Shown here in pieces: positions 44,402-54,189 of a stretch of 64,000 nt of DNA. The DNA lies in the NCBI GenBank assembly GCA_021794595.1, contig JAJYQN010000102.1, positions 42,409-106,408 on the forward strand, in the 5' to 3' direction. A model generated the notes under the pieces. That model made no database searches. It had not been told where the DNA came from and saw only the letters and a program-made list of their open reading frames with translations. Source of the stretch: Pseudomonadota bacterium. GTDB lineage: Bacteria > Pseudomonadota > Gammaproteobacteria > Acidiferrobacterales > Acidiferrobacteraceae. Made by a program: the position numbers and the translations under genes. Within the stretch, counting starts at the first letter, position 1, and each line of letters begins with the position of its first letter.

Positions 44402-45886
44402 TTATGACGCGGACTGATAGGCTCCGAGATCGTAAGAACCGCTTGTAGGCCGCGCGGCCCCGTTTATGTCATGGGTGACCGAGGGGAGCACGATGCCGGC
44501 ATTGATAGCAGGGCTCGCGGCCCCCAAGGACAGGAGCGTGTTGCCGGTTATGCTTGGCATCACGGCCCCCACTGGGGTGACATTCGCGTAGTCTGGGTTG
44601 GCGATAGTGCTATTTAACTCAAGGCCCGTGGTCTGCTGCCAAGTGTTGAACGGCATATTGTAGATATTCTTATCGTCCCACTCGAAGGTTACGCCGGCTG
44701 GGTCATAATACATATTATGATTGATGTGCAAGGTCTTGTAGTTCGTCATCGCGTTTGGGGCGATCACGACCATCGGTAGGGCCGAGGAATCCTCGATGAT
44801 GTTGTTGCGGATAAACACATTGGTTCCGGCTTGATGCAATGCCGATTCATTGGAGATAAAAATCGCTCCATGATGCGCCATGGCGGCGTTATAGCAGGAA
44901 TTGTTGTAGATCTCGGCGTCGTACGACGAGGATTCCGCCAAACACGCACTTTGGTCGTTTGTGATAACGTTGTTTTTTATGATGCTGTTGTAGGACTCGT
45001 AGGTCTTGCCGGGTTGTAGGAATTGGACGCCGGTCGACTGGCCCAGCATAATGCCGCGGCTGCCAATGTTGTTCAGCGTATTATCTTCGAACGTGATGTC
45101 GGTGGCGTTGCCTTTGCAATACAGACCGATGTCCGAGATGTTGTAGACGTTGTTGTGGGCTACAAGCACGTTTACGGCCCCGACCATGTCGACGGCCTTA
45201 GAGACGTACGCTTGGGCCGAGGCATGGTTGTTGTCGTGAATCTGGTTTCCCCATATCACGATATTGTGGGCAGTGCTGACCAACTTAACGAGCGAGTAGT
45301 CGGAGTAGTAGATGTTATTGTCGACGATCTTGACGTCAGGCGTATCGATCTGCACGCCGTATTGTAGGGCGCTACGAATCGTGAAGCCCTTCACCATCCA
45401 GTAGCTCGGCGCATTCGTGGCATTGGTAAAGAAAAGATCGTTCATAGCCGACCCGCCGTCTATGACGACCGCTTGGTTCTGGTAAGGCTCCATGGTGATC
45501 CAGGCGTTGGCGGTTCCCGGCTTACTAATGGTGATGCCGCCCGCGTAGGTACCGCCCATGATCTCAATGGTGCTGCCGGGAGTCGCTGTGTCCACTGCGT
45601 ACTGAATCGTTTGGAATGGGGCTTGCGGGGTCAGGCCGTTATTGCTGTTCGATCCCGTGGTCGCGACATAATAAGTGGGGCCCGTGCCGGCGCCCGGCAC
45701 GACTAGCGCCTGGCTTGTGGAAATCGTGCTACCGGTTATGGGCGTAGCACTACTCAGCGCTTGGCCGCCGGCACCGGAAGACGTTCCCCCGGCACCGCCG
45801 CCGACACAAGCGGATAGCGAGGCGGCAATGGCGATGGGTAGCAGCAGTTTCTTTAACGAGAATGGTACGGTTCCTGGCGTATTCAC
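44402..45886 (-). CDS. Secreted lipoprotein with right-handed parallel beta-helix (DUF1565-like)
   Basis: Lipobox LLPIAIAASLSACVGGG; YYVATTGSNSNNGLTPQAPFQTIQYAVDTATPGSTIEIMGGTYAGGI; repeated NNIY/NNV motifs. Confidence 0.8.
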   Translation of the reverse strand: MNTPGTVPFSLKKLLLPIAIAASLSACVGGGAGGTSSGAGGQALSSATPITGSTISTSQALVVPGAGTGPTYYVATTGSNSNNGLTPQAPFQTIQYAVDTATPGSTIEIMGGTYAGGITISKPGTANAWITMEPYQNQAVVIDGGSAMNDLFFTNATNAPSYWMVKGFTIRSALQYGVQIDTPDVKIVDNNIYYSDYSLVKLVSTAHNIVIWGNQIHDNNHASAQAYVSKAVDMVGAVNVLVAHNNVYNISDIGLYCKGNATDITFEDNTLNNIGSRGIMLGQSTGVQFLQPGKTYESYNSIIKNNVITNDQSACLAESSSYDAEIYNNSCYNAAMAHHGAIFISNESALHQAGTNVFIRNNIIEDSSALPMVVIAPNAMTNYKTLHINHNMYYDPAGVTFEWDDKNIYNMPFNTWQQTTGLELNSTIANPDYANVTPVGAVMPSITGNTLLSLGAASPAINAGIVLPSVTHDINGAARPTSGSYDLGAYQSAS

Positions 45887-46335
45887 GGTCTAGTTCTCCT
45901 TCGAGACGCCGTCCTGTCAGGTCAGGGCTCCTGCCAATAACAGGTTGGCGAAACACATTTTTTAGGTTGTTACACCGATCCGGGCGCCATGGTGCGGGAA
46001 TAGGCAAAGGGCGAGATAATCGTTTCTGATAAGAACCGGAACGCGACGGACGGATGGAACGAAGTGGTGAAAGTAGGGGGATAGACGGTTGCTTTAGGTT
46101 GTAGTTGGGGCTGCTTAGGATGAGGCCTTAAGGGGGCGGGGTTTCTCGGCTTGGCCGCTCGATCTAAAGATAGTCAGAGGCAGTATGGGTTTTCTGAAAA
46201 GCGAGATGAGTTGGGTGTCGGAGAAATATCCGGAGGCCACGGTATGAGGTCCCTGTGATTGGCTCTCCAGCGAGATCGGGGCCCCGCCCACCCTGGGTCT
46301 TGGAGGATTTGTGGGGGATGCTCCTATGTTCTTTG

Positions 46336-46833
46336 TCAGGCATTTGTTGTCGGTGCCACATGATAAAAAGCGCCGTCACGCAACATCGCATACAGCACAT
46401 CGCTGCGCCGGCGGGCGAGCGCGATGTGCGCTTGATTGTGGCGCTTGCCCTGGCTGATCTTGCGGTCGTAGTAGGCCCGAGAGACGGGATCGCGCAGGGC
46501 GGCGAAAGCCGACAGGAACATTGTACGTTTTAAGATCTTGTTGCCTCGCCGCGAGAGGCGTTCACCACGAATAGGGCCTCCCGAACGACGGGTAACAGGC
46601 GCAAGTCCTGCGTAGGCGGCGAGATAGGCCGCCGAGGCAAAGGGAGGGGTAACCTCCGTCAGGAGTCTGGCTGTGGTCCTGATGCCGACTCCCGGCATAC
46701 TCATCAGGACCGGCGTAAGAGGGTGCTGCCCGACCCGCTGCCCGACCCGCTGCTCGACCTCGTGGGCGAGCTCCGCGCGTTGCTGGCGTAAGGCACCTAA
46801 CTGCTGGGCCAATTTGGGTAGCACGAGGAGAGG
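46336..46833 (-). pseudogene. IS110-family transposase, N-terminally truncated
   Basis: LVLPKLAQQLGALRQQRAELAHEVEQ...LMSMPGVGIRTTARLLTEVTPPFASAAYLAAYAGLAPVTRRSGGPIRGERLSRRGNKILKRTMFLSAFAALRDPVSRAYYDRKISQGKRHNQAHIALARRRSDVLYAMLRDGAFY; upstream codons come from the adjacent IS3 element. Confidence 0.88.
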
Positions 46834-46892
46834 TGGACCCCAACCCTTGGACAAAATCTCCGGATCTTTAAGTGGATTATCCGCCGGGTTGA

Positions 46893-47731
46893 TCAAGCGG
46901 CTTGTCTGAGAGGCACCCCAGCATAAGCCTGCCACGGTGTCTGTCGGTCCATCAGCCCTTGATGACGACGGTCACTGTTGTAAAAATCGAAGTCTTGGGC
47001 AAGAAAGGCTCGCGCTTCAGTAACCGAGTCGTCGCCCTGCGCGCACAGCGAGGCCTTGAGATACGCCTCCTCGTATGTGACGCGGTACCTGAGGCGTTCG
47101 ACGAACACATTGTCCCGCCACCGGCCTTATGCCTCCATGCTGATAGCCATTTTATGGCGCTCCAGAACGCTGAGGAACGCTTCGCTGGTAAACTGCGCCC
47201 CTTGTCGGTGTTGAAGATCTGGGGCGTCCCATAGCGCGCTAGAGCCTCCTCCAGGGCCTCGACACAGAAGTCCACCTCCATGGTCGTTGAGAGGCGAAAG
47301 GCAAGGACGGCCCGGGTGGCCCAATCCATGAGGGCGATGAGAGTACAAAAGCCCTGGCGCATGGGGCTGTAGGTGAGATCCGTTCCGTAGGACGCACAGC
47401 GACACCAGACGTGGTTAGCTCGTTCGATCGCCAAACCCCGCAAAAGATAAGGAAAGATGCGATGGCCCTTCCCGGGAAGACTGGTCTTTCGCTTAGGGTA
47501 GAGGGCCTCTAATCCCATCATGCGCATGAGCCGCTGGATGCGCTTGCGATTCACGAACCGGCCCTCCTGTTCCAGGGCATCCCGCAGCCTACGTGAGCCC
47601 AGAAAGGGGTGCTGAAGATGAACCTCATCGAGACGACGCATAAGGACAAGATCGTCCTCGGAGACTGCGGGCTTGCGCGGGTAGTAGACCGTGGATCGCG
47701 CCACCGCGAGCAGTTCGCACTGGCGGGTCAC
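46893..47731 (-). pseudogene. IS3 orfB transposase with one frameshift and one in-frame stop
   Basis: [17 protein letters not shown]...EALARYGTPQIFNTDKG then a frame change to AQFTSEAFLSVLERHKMAISMEA*GRWRDNVFVERLRYRVTYEEAYLKA...FYNSDRRHQGLMDRQTPWQAYAG. Confidence 0.9.
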
Positions 47732-48060
47732 GGGCAGTTCGGGGTGATGGGGTTCGACCCGTTGGAGCCGCTTAGGCCCGGGTCCCGCCTGCGCACCCGT
47801 GCTAAAAAATCCTTCTCGACTGTCAGCTGTCCGATCTTCGCAAGCAGCATCTCGCGGTCTCCGGTGGAATCGGCGCTGGGCGCGCCCTTACCAAAGAGGG
47901 TCGCCGCCTGGTCGATCAACTGCCTACGCCATGGCGTGACCTGGTTGGGATGGACCTGGTGTTTGGCCGCGATCTCGTTGAGCGTTTTTTCTCCCGCCAA
48001 CGCCTCTAAAGCCACCTTAGCCTTGAATTGCGGGGCGTGGTTACAACGGTTTTTGCTCAT
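47728..48060 (-). CDS. IS3 orfA transposase helper
   Basis: MSKNRCNHAPQFKAKVALEALAGEKTLNEIAAKHQVHPNQVTPWRRQLIDQAATLF. Confidence 0.92.
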   Translation of the reverse strand: MSKNRCNHAPQFKAKVALEALAGEKTLNEIAAKHQVHPNQVTPWRRQLIDQAATLFGKGAPSADSTGDREMLLAKIGQLTVEKDFLARVRRRDPGLSGSNGSNPITPNCP

Positions 48061-48133
48061 GATATTCTGCTCCTTATCTCGCTACTTTAGGGGCGAATAT
48101 CCACTCAATCCAGTGTCCTAAAATTGGGGTCCA

Positions 48134-48471
48134 CTTCTCCCAACGGCCAGAAGCCACCGGGCTCCTGGGGTGACAACGTGATTGGTTTAAACAATAAGGC
48201 CGATGCCGGCTCGTTCTTTGCCCAGGGCTCACCCTTGAGCGATACTCTGAATCATGTGCCCTTTATCAATGCCACCGCCGGGGTGCATGATTTCATTTTT
48301 AATGCCAAATGGCTGCCATTCGATGCTTTGACCAACCCCCTCATGATGCCTCCAGCGGCCCTCTTCGCCATACCGGCTGCACTCGGCAACAATAATATCA
48401 ACTGGATAACGGCCATGAAGTGGTCAGGAGGAACGCCATGGAGCCTCACGGGAAAGGGATCTTTGGGATGA
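48134..48471 (+). pseudogene. C-terminal fragment of a larger protein cut by the IS3 element (toxin-carrier-like)
   Basis: GDNVIGLNNKADAGSFFAQGSPLSDTLNHVPFINATAGVHDFIFNAKWLPFDALTNPLMMPPAALFAIPAALGNNNINWITAMKW*; open frame runs out of the IS end with no own start. Confidence 0.55.
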
Positions 48472-48806
48472 TCGCAGCACTCGGCTTACCCCTGTTATTG
48501 AGTGGTTGTGTTCTGATGACATCCGCTACCCCACACCAAGCCTTTGTAGGTAAGTACGGATGGTTTGTAGGAAAACATATTGCCTGGATTTATACTGGCT
48601 TCCCTCCGAAATCAAGGAGTCACAAATATGGCTTTAACGTGTCCTCAAAACGCACAGCACATGGCAACATAGAAATTGAGATCGCTAACCCGCTTGCCAA
48701 CCGCCAATGCAAAATCTTCTATACCTATAATCCCCAGACAAAAATTATTGTGAGCTGGCGTTACGAAGGCACGAACAATCAGTGCGCCATCAACCCTTAT
48801 ACGTAA
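48438..48806 (+). CDS. Small lipoprotein of unknown function
   Basis: MEPHGKGIFGMIAALGLPLLLSGCVLMTSATPHQAFVGKYGWFVGKHIAWIYTGF; lipobox LLSGC; GGAGGA upstream; overlaps the preceding frame. Confidence 0.7.
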   Translation: MEPHGKGIFGMIAALGLPLLLSGCVLMTSATPHQAFVGKYGWFVGKHIAWIYTGFPPKSRSHKYGFNVSSKRTAHGNIEIEIANPLANRQCKIFYTYNPQTKIIVSWRYEGTNNQCAINPYT

Positions 48807-48813
48807 GGGGCTC

Positions 48814-49065
48814 TTGGGCGATCTCGGTTGGGCCCTGCCTGACCGAGATAGTAGCCACTCGATGGGGGCAGGCCGTAGGGAACGCCGGTCTGATCAAGCT
48901 CACTCCGTATGGTTCACGCTCTCACAGCGCTATGCCGAAAGCGCCTCGGGTAGTGCCGTGGGGTTTGTCGAAGGGGCGGATCCGGAGGGTATCTTCACTA
49001 CGGTGGAGTACCCGGCCCTGCTCGCCAATCCGAACATCACCAACGTGATAACGGGAGGGCATTGA
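48814..49065 (+). CDS. Hypothetical ORF ending in a toxin-tip-like module
   Basis: ...WFTLSQRYAESASGSAVGFVEGADPEGIFTTVEYPALLANPNITNVITGGH*; 3' half duplicated at 49379-49479. Confidence 0.45.
   Translation: MGDLGWALPDRDSSHSMGAGRRERRSDQAHSVWFTLSQRYAESASGSAVGFVEGADPEGIFTTVEYPALLANPNITNVITGGH
48955..49055 (+). repeat. Direct repeat copy 1 (101 bp, ungapped; last ~65 bp nearly identical)
   Basis: GCCGTGGGGTTTGT...ATCTTCACTACGGTGGAGTACCCGGCCCTGCTCGCCAATCCGAACATCACCAACGTGATAACGGG. Confidence 0.95.
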
Positions 49066-49066
49066 G

Positions 49067-49360
49067 ATGTTCAAGAGACTGCGCCCCCAGAAGGTTCAGC
49101 ACGCCAGCGGCTTCATCGTCCAAATGGCCGGTAGGTACAGCGTCGAATACCTCGAGAACGGCCGCCTCGCGAAAATCACGGTCGATATCGGCATCCCCAC
49201 GCTGGCCGTATTTCGCGATACCTTAACCCCCTGGATCCTGGCCGACGGGACCACGATACCGATGACCGAACCAGAGAGGCTCCGGGTCTTGGACAACATC
49301 GGCCAGGGGCTTGCGTTTATGGGGGTGAAGATTAAGTGGTACGATGGTCCGTCCCCGTGA
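49067..49360 (+). CDS. Small protein, possible immunity protein partner
   Basis: MFKRLRPQKVQHASGFIVQMAGRYSVEYLENGRLAKITVDIGIPTLAVFRDTLTPWILADGTTIPMTEPERLRVLDNIGQGLAFMGVKIKWYDGPSP; sits between the two repeat copies. Confidence 0.6.
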   Translation: MFKRLRPQKVQHASGFIVQMAGRYSVEYLENGRLAKITVDIGIPTLAVFRDTLTPWILADGTTIPMTEPERLRVLDNIGQGLAFMGVKIKWYDGPSP

Positions 49361-49522
49361 ATGCAGTTGCGCGTGAACGCCGTGGGGTTTGTGGATGGGG
49401 CTCGGCCAAGCGGCATCTTCACTACGGTGGAGTACCCGACCCTGCTCGCCAATCCGAACATCACCAACGTGATAACGGGGAAACCCGTGAGAATGCGGAT
49501 CTATGCCATGGTTTCGCCATAG
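49361..49522 (+). CDS. 53-aa ORF carrying the second copy of the repeated module (below ORF-track cutoff)
   Basis: MQLRVNAVGFVDGARPSGIFTTVEYPTLLANPNITNVITGKPVRMRIYAMVSP*; ATG directly follows the previous TGA. Confidence 0.4.
   Translation: MQLRVNAVGFVDGARPSGIFTTVEYPTLLANPNITNVITGKPVRMRIYAMVSP
49379..49479 (+). repeat. Direct repeat copy 2
   Basis: GCCGTGGGGTTTGT...ATCTTCACTACGGTGGAGTACCCGACCCTGCTCGCCAATCCGAACATCACCAACGTGATAACGGG. Confidence 0.95.
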
Positions 49523-49646
49523 GTAACAGCTGCTAAGGATCGGTCGAACGTAGCCATCAAGCCTCGTAGTAAGGACTATTACGTGGCGGGCGCCAGAACT
49601 GCGGGCCCGTGGATAATCAGAACCTGACAGGACGACATATAGAAAT

Positions 49647-50573
49647 ATGCAGGCAATCCTCCAGATCTCGAATGTGTCCAAAGTATACGCTTCGGGCTTC
49701 CAGGCACTGAAGAGTGTGAATTTGGATATCCAGAAAGGCGAAGTGTTTGCTTTGCTCGGGCCGAATGGCGCCGGGAAGACCACGCTGATCAGCATTATCT
49801 GCGGTATTGCTAAGGCCAGCACGGGGACTGTTACAGTCGATGGGCACGATAACGTGCGCGACTATCGCGCCTCCCGTTCTTTGATTGGTCTTGTGCCGCA
49901 GGAATTGACCACAGATGCGTTCGAATCCGTGTGGGCCACGGTCACGTTTAGTCGCGGTTTGTTTAATAAGGCTCCGGATCCTACCCATATCGAGAACGTC
50001 CTGAGGGGCCTTTCGTTGTGGGATAAAAGGCATAACAGAATTTTGACTCTCTCTGGGGGTATGAAGCGGCGGGTCCTTATCGCCAAGGCGCTCGCCCATG
50101 AGCCTAGGCTCCTGTTCCTTGATGAGCCGACGGCTGGCGTGGATGTCGATCTTAGGCGCGATATGTGGCAGCTGGTGCGTGAGCTTCGAGCGTCTGGGGT
50201 GACGGTCATTCTCACCACTCACTACATAGACGAAGCCGAAGAAATGGCCGATCGCATCGGGGTTATGCGCAGGGGTGAGATTATTCTCGTGAAGGATAAG
50301 GTCGATCTCATGCGCGATTTCGGCAAGAAGCAGCTGTCATTGCAACTCCAGAGGCCGCTGCGCCGGATTCCCCCAGAACTTCTGGGCTACTCTCTGGATC
50401 TGTCAGCTGATGGAAGCGAACTGATGTATACCTATGACGCCCAGGATGAACGCATCAGCATTGTGGGATTTCTCAAACACCTGGGGGATCTGGGAATCGA
50501 TTTCCGCGACCTGCGGACTACGGAGAGCTCTTTAGAGGATATTTTCGTGAGCTTAGTCAAGGAGAAGTCATGA
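49647..50573 (+). CDS. ABC transporter ATP-binding protein (ABC-2 exporter)
   Basis: [46 protein letters not shown]. Confidence 0.95.
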   Translation: MQAILQISNVSKVYASGFQALKSVNLDIQKGEVFALLGPNGAGKTTLISIICGIAKASTGTVTVDGHDNVRDYRASRSLIGLVPQELTTDAFESVWATVTFSRGLFNKAPDPTHIENVLRGLSLWDKRHNRILTLSGGMKRRVLIAKALAHEPRLLFLDEPTAGVDVDLRRDMWQLVRELRASGVTVILTTHYIDEAEEMADRIGVMRRGEIILVKDKVDLMRDFGKKQLSLQLQRPLRRIPPELLGYSLDLSADGSELMYTYDAQDERISIVGFLKHLGDLGIDFRDLRTTESSLEDIFVSLVKEKS

Positions 50574-51331
50574 ATCTTCACGCTGTTCGCGCGATTTACG
50601 CATTTGAGATGGCGCGCACGGCGCGGACCTTGATGCAAAGCATCATTTCGCCCATGGTCTCTACATCGCTTTATTTTATCGTGTTTGGTTCCGCGATCGG
50701 GTCGCGTATGCCGACTGTGGGAGGAGTGAGCTACGGGGCCTTTATCGTGCCCGGTCTTATCATGTTGTCCATTTTGACGCAAAGCATTTCTAATGCGTCT
50801 TTTGCGATCTACTTTCCGAAATATACGGGCACGATCTACGAGCTTCTGTCGGCACCCGTATCCGCTTTTGAGGTTGTCTTAAGTTATGTCGGCGCGGCGG
50901 CCACAAAGTCGGTGGTCTTGGGGCTCATCATCTTGGCCACCTCGGCGATTTTTGTGCCACTCCATGTGGAGCACCCGATCTGGATGGCGGGGTTTCTGTT
51001 TCTTACGGCGACGACCTTTAGTCTCGTAGGGTTCATTATTGGGATTTTGGCGACCGGCTTTGAGAATCTGCAGGTCGTTCCTCTTCTGATTGTGACGCCC
51101 CTTACCTTCCTGGGCGGGAGCTTTTATTCGATCGGCATGTTGCCCCCGTTTTGGCAAAAGGTGGCCCTGTTCAATCCGGTCGTGTATCTCATAAGCGGCT
51201 TTCGTTGGAGCTTCTATGGTTTTGCCGATGTGGGCGTCGGTGCGAGCGTAGCTGTGGCTTTTGGGTTTTTGATTACCTCCCTCGCGATCGTGGGTTGGAT
51301 CTTTAAGACCGGATATCGGCTCAAGGCATAA
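50570..51331 (+). CDS. ABC-2 type transporter permease
   Basis: Six-TM ABC-2 profile with [48 protein letters not shown]. Confidence 0.93.
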   Translation: MNLHAVRAIYAFEMARTARTLMQSIISPMVSTSLYFIVFGSAIGSRMPTVGGVSYGAFIVPGLIMLSILTQSISNASFAIYFPKYTGTIYELLSAPVSAFEVVLSYVGAAATKSVVLGLIILATSAIFVPLHVEHPIWMAGFLFLTATTFSLVGFIIGILATGFENLQVVPLLIVTPLTFLGGSFYSIGMLPPFWQKVALFNPVVYLISGFRWSFYGFADVGVGASVAVAFGFLITSLAIVGWIFKTGYRLKA

Positions 51332-51902
51332 GAGGCGTCTTGCTCTGTAGGACCCGGTTGCCAACGTGATGGCGTGATACCCCATGCCTACATAGAGTTA
51401 TTTTTCGGTGAGGGACATGGTGGAAAGGTCGTGGTGGTTCGCGCTGCGCGCTCCTTCGCTGACTGCTAGTCGCGCTATTTGGTCGGCGGGGACGGTGGGA
51501 TGACGAATAGAGGGCCACCCAGGGTCTCCCGCACATCGCGAAGCCGACAGGTAACGGGTCGGGCGCTTTTGTGATTGGCAGAATCTCAGGGGACTGGCAT
51601 CCCAAGGTCTTCGTCAGGCACGCGCGGCTGGTGCCGTGCGTGCCGAACATCCTGCGGCGATCTCGGCTACTGTTGTGGCCGCCCAGGCTTTGGTGTCAAA
51701 GGGACAGATATGCCCGGAATATCTCAAGCATTGGACTTGCGCTTGTTCTCGGGTCTCGATCTTCTCGAAACCGATGCCATGACCCCATTGGACGACGTAC
51801 TACTGGGGATGCAGCGGCTGATTTTTTGGCGTAGTGCTGCGCGATTGCGGCAAAGTCTGGGGTGGAGGTGCCGGAGCTTCCGGGACTCCTTGGTTCCAAT
51901 GG

Positions 51903-51975
51903 TGCCCCGGGCCGGAGTTGAACCGGCGACCTGTCGCTTAGGAGGCGACCGCTCTATCCACTGAGCTACCGGGGC
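51903..51975 (-). tRNA. tRNA-Arg(CCT)
   Basis: GCCCCGGTAGCTCAGTGGATAGAGCGGTCGCCTCCTAAGCGACAGGTCGCCGGTTCAACTCCGGCCCGGGGCA; loop CTCCTAA; full cloverleaf. Confidence 0.96.
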
Positions 51976-52407
51976 AGTGTGGCTTAGTATACCCGAAGCG
52001 ATGGGGGTGCCAAAGGATAGGCGTCTTAGGGGTCGCCTGTCTCTCAAGCGCACGGGGGAAGGCGTTTAGTTGAGGCTCGGCAGCCCAACGGTCTGAACTG
52101 AGGATCGCCCCGCTCCATCGCTTGTGAGTGGACGGTGGTCGATTCACTCCCGACATTGCGTGCCCATCTGACGTTCCGTAAGATGGGATCAACGGTTTAT
52201 GAAAGGCAACGCGGCTCTTTAACGGTGACCACGGCACGGTCTGGGCTAATGTCGCGTCGCCTGTGTTCGGGACAGCGGGGTATACATCTCGGTCATGAAA
52301 AAATGTCGCAGCAGCTTGGCTTGGTTTGACTCAATGGGGGGAGGGTCCAGAAGGGCGTATTCGGTCGGTTCTCTCGGCGTCTGTGATGTTATGGAGCGAG
52401 TGTCGTT

Positions 52408-53487
52408 GTGGAGCTAACACTCACCCGTCCCGATGATTGGCATGTTCATCTGCGCGATGGAGCCGTGTTGTCTGCGGTTCTTGCCGATACGGCCGCACGT
52501 TTTGCCCGGGCTATCGTGATGCCCAACCTGAGTCCCCCTATTCGTACGGTGGCTGAAGCCCGGGCCTATCGCGAGCGTATTATGGCCGCGCGCCCAGAGG
52601 GTTCTCACTTTGAACCCCTCATGACGCTCTATTTGACTGACAATACGTCGGTAGCCGAGATTGAGCGCGCCAAAACCTCAGGATTTGTGTATGCGGTGAA
52701 ATATTACCCGGCGGGCGCCACCACCAACTCGGAATCTGGGGTTACGGACATTCGGCGTTGCGACGATGTGTTTGCGGCCCTGGCTGAATTAGGCCTCCCG
52801 CTCCTCGTTCACGGCGAAGTGACGGATAGTGCGGTCGATGTGTTCGATCGCGAAGCCGTTTTTATCGACCGCCATCTCCAGCCTATCATTGCGCGCTTCC
52901 CCGGGCTCAGGGTGGTATTGGAGCATGTGACCACGCGCGAAGGGGTCGATTTCGTCAAAAGCGCCCCGGCTACCGTGGCCGCTACCATAACGGCCCACCA
53001 TTTGCTCCTGAACCGCAACGCCATGTTCCGCGGGGGTTTGCGTCCCCATGCCTACTGTCTGCCGATATTAAAGGCGGAGCAGCATCGTGAGGCCCTGGTG
53101 GCGGCTGCTCTATCGGGGAATCCCCGCTTCTTTCTGGGGAGCGATAGCGCCCCCCACGCCCGCCGCGCGAAAGAGAGCGCTTGTGGCTGCGCGGGGATTT
53201 ATACCGCGCATGCGGCGCTCGAGCTGTACGCCGAGGTGTTTGCGGCGGGTGGCGCCTTGGAAAAACTGGAGGCGTTCGCGAGCTTTTATGGTGCCGATTT
53301 CTATCGGCTCCCGCGCAATCGTGACTCTGTGACACTGATTGAGGACCCATGGACCGTTCCCGATGAGATGCCGCTCCCAAGCGATGGCGTACGGGATAGC
53401 TTGGTCCCCTTCCGCGCCGGCGAGGTGTTGCGCTTTCGGCTTAAGTCCGAGCCGCTTCGGCCACCAAGACGCAGGACCAGGCCGTGA
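52408..53487 (+). CDS. pyrC: Dihydroorotase
   Basis: [46 protein letters not shown]. Confidence 0.96.
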   Translation: MELTLTRPDDWHVHLRDGAVLSAVLADTAARFARAIVMPNLSPPIRTVAEARAYRERIMAARPEGSHFEPLMTLYLTDNTSVAEIERAKTSGFVYAVKYYPAGATTNSESGVTDIRRCDDVFAALAELGLPLLVHGEVTDSAVDVFDREAVFIDRHLQPIIARFPGLRVVLEHVTTREGVDFVKSAPATVAATITAHHLLLNRNAMFRGGLRPHAYCLPILKAEQHREALVAAALSGNPRFFLGSDSAPHARRAKESACGCAGIYTAHAALELYAEVFAAGGALEKLEAFASFYGADFYRLPRNRDSVTLIEDPWTVPDEMPLPSDGVRDSLVPFRAGEVLRFRLKSEPLRPPRRRTRP

Positions 53488-53489
53488 CG

Positions 53490-54137
53490 ATGCGGGGCGT
53501 GCTGATTACGGGCACCGATACGGGGGTCGGCAAGACCCTTGTCAGTACCGCCTTGGTCTTAGGGTATGGACGCCGCGGGGAGCGGGTCGCGGGCCTAAAG
53601 CCGGTCGTGTCCGGCGCGGTGGGCGGGCTTTGGGAGGATGTCGAATCCCTGCGCCTTGCGAGCAACCCGCCACGTACGGTTGAAGAGTGCGCGCTGTATG
53701 GTTTTCGTGACCCGGTCGCCCCTCATTGGGCCGCCCACGAAGAAGGCCGCACGATCGATGTCGAGGCGGTAGCGAGGTTTGTGCGCGAACAGGCAAAGTC
53801 CGTGGATCGCATCGTGGTCGAGGGCGCGGGCGGCTTTTTGGTGCCCCTGAACGCCCGTAGCGGGTTTGCGGACCTGGCCCAGAGTTTGCGATTGCCAGTG
53901 TTACTCGTGGTGGGATTGCGGCTGGGGGCGATCAACCATGCCCGTCTGACGTGCGAGGCGATTGCGGCCCGTGGCCTCGTGTTACAAGGGTGGGTCGGAA
54001 GCGCCTTGGGTTCCGAGGTCGCGGCTGGGACTATCGAGGGATTAAAGGATTATTTACCGATGCCTTGTCTTGGTGTGGTCCCATATCACACTCCCGTTGA
54101 TCCGGCATTCGCGCTTCAACACCTGAGTCTCCCCTAA
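53490..54137 (+). CDS. bioD: Dethiobiotin synthetase
   Basis: MRGVLITGTDTGVGKTLVSTALV; VEGAGGFLVPLN. Confidence 0.95.
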   Translation: MRGVLITGTDTGVGKTLVSTALVLGYGRRGERVAGLKPVVSGAVGGLWEDVESLRLASNPPRTVEECALYGFRDPVAPHWAAHEEGRTIDVEAVARFVREQAKSVDRIVVEGAGGFLVPLNARSGFADLAQSLRLPVLLVVGLRLGAINHARLTCEAIAARGLVLQGWVGSALGSEVAAGTIEGLKDYLPMPCLGVVPYHTPVDPAFALQHLSLP

Positions 54138-54189
54138 GGGGCATAAAAGGCGCGAGCCTACGGTCATGCCCCAAGCGGTAGATCTCATT

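Larger units (their letters stand above)
46834..48133 (-). mobile_element. IS3-family insertion sequence, inactivated
   Basis: Terminal inverted repeats TGGACCCCAACCCTTGGACA / TGGACCCCAATTTTAGGACA; orfA plus broken orfB. Confidence 0.88.

Noticed and set aside
46725-46760. Three 12-bp tandem repeats, considered as a CRISPR or VNTR seed
   Set aside because: Too short and in frame within the IS110 transposase remnant (QRVG repeats)
48955-49479. Two 101-bp repeats considered as CRISPR or IS ends
   Set aside because: Direct, coding and only two copies ~320 bp apart; better explained as duplicated protein modules
51575-51964. 129-aa plus-strand ORF ending VPMVPRAGVEPATCRLGGDRSIH
   Set aside because: Its C-terminal part is the antisense of tRNA-Arg(CCT), a classic spurious ORF; the N-terminal part has no recognisable homology
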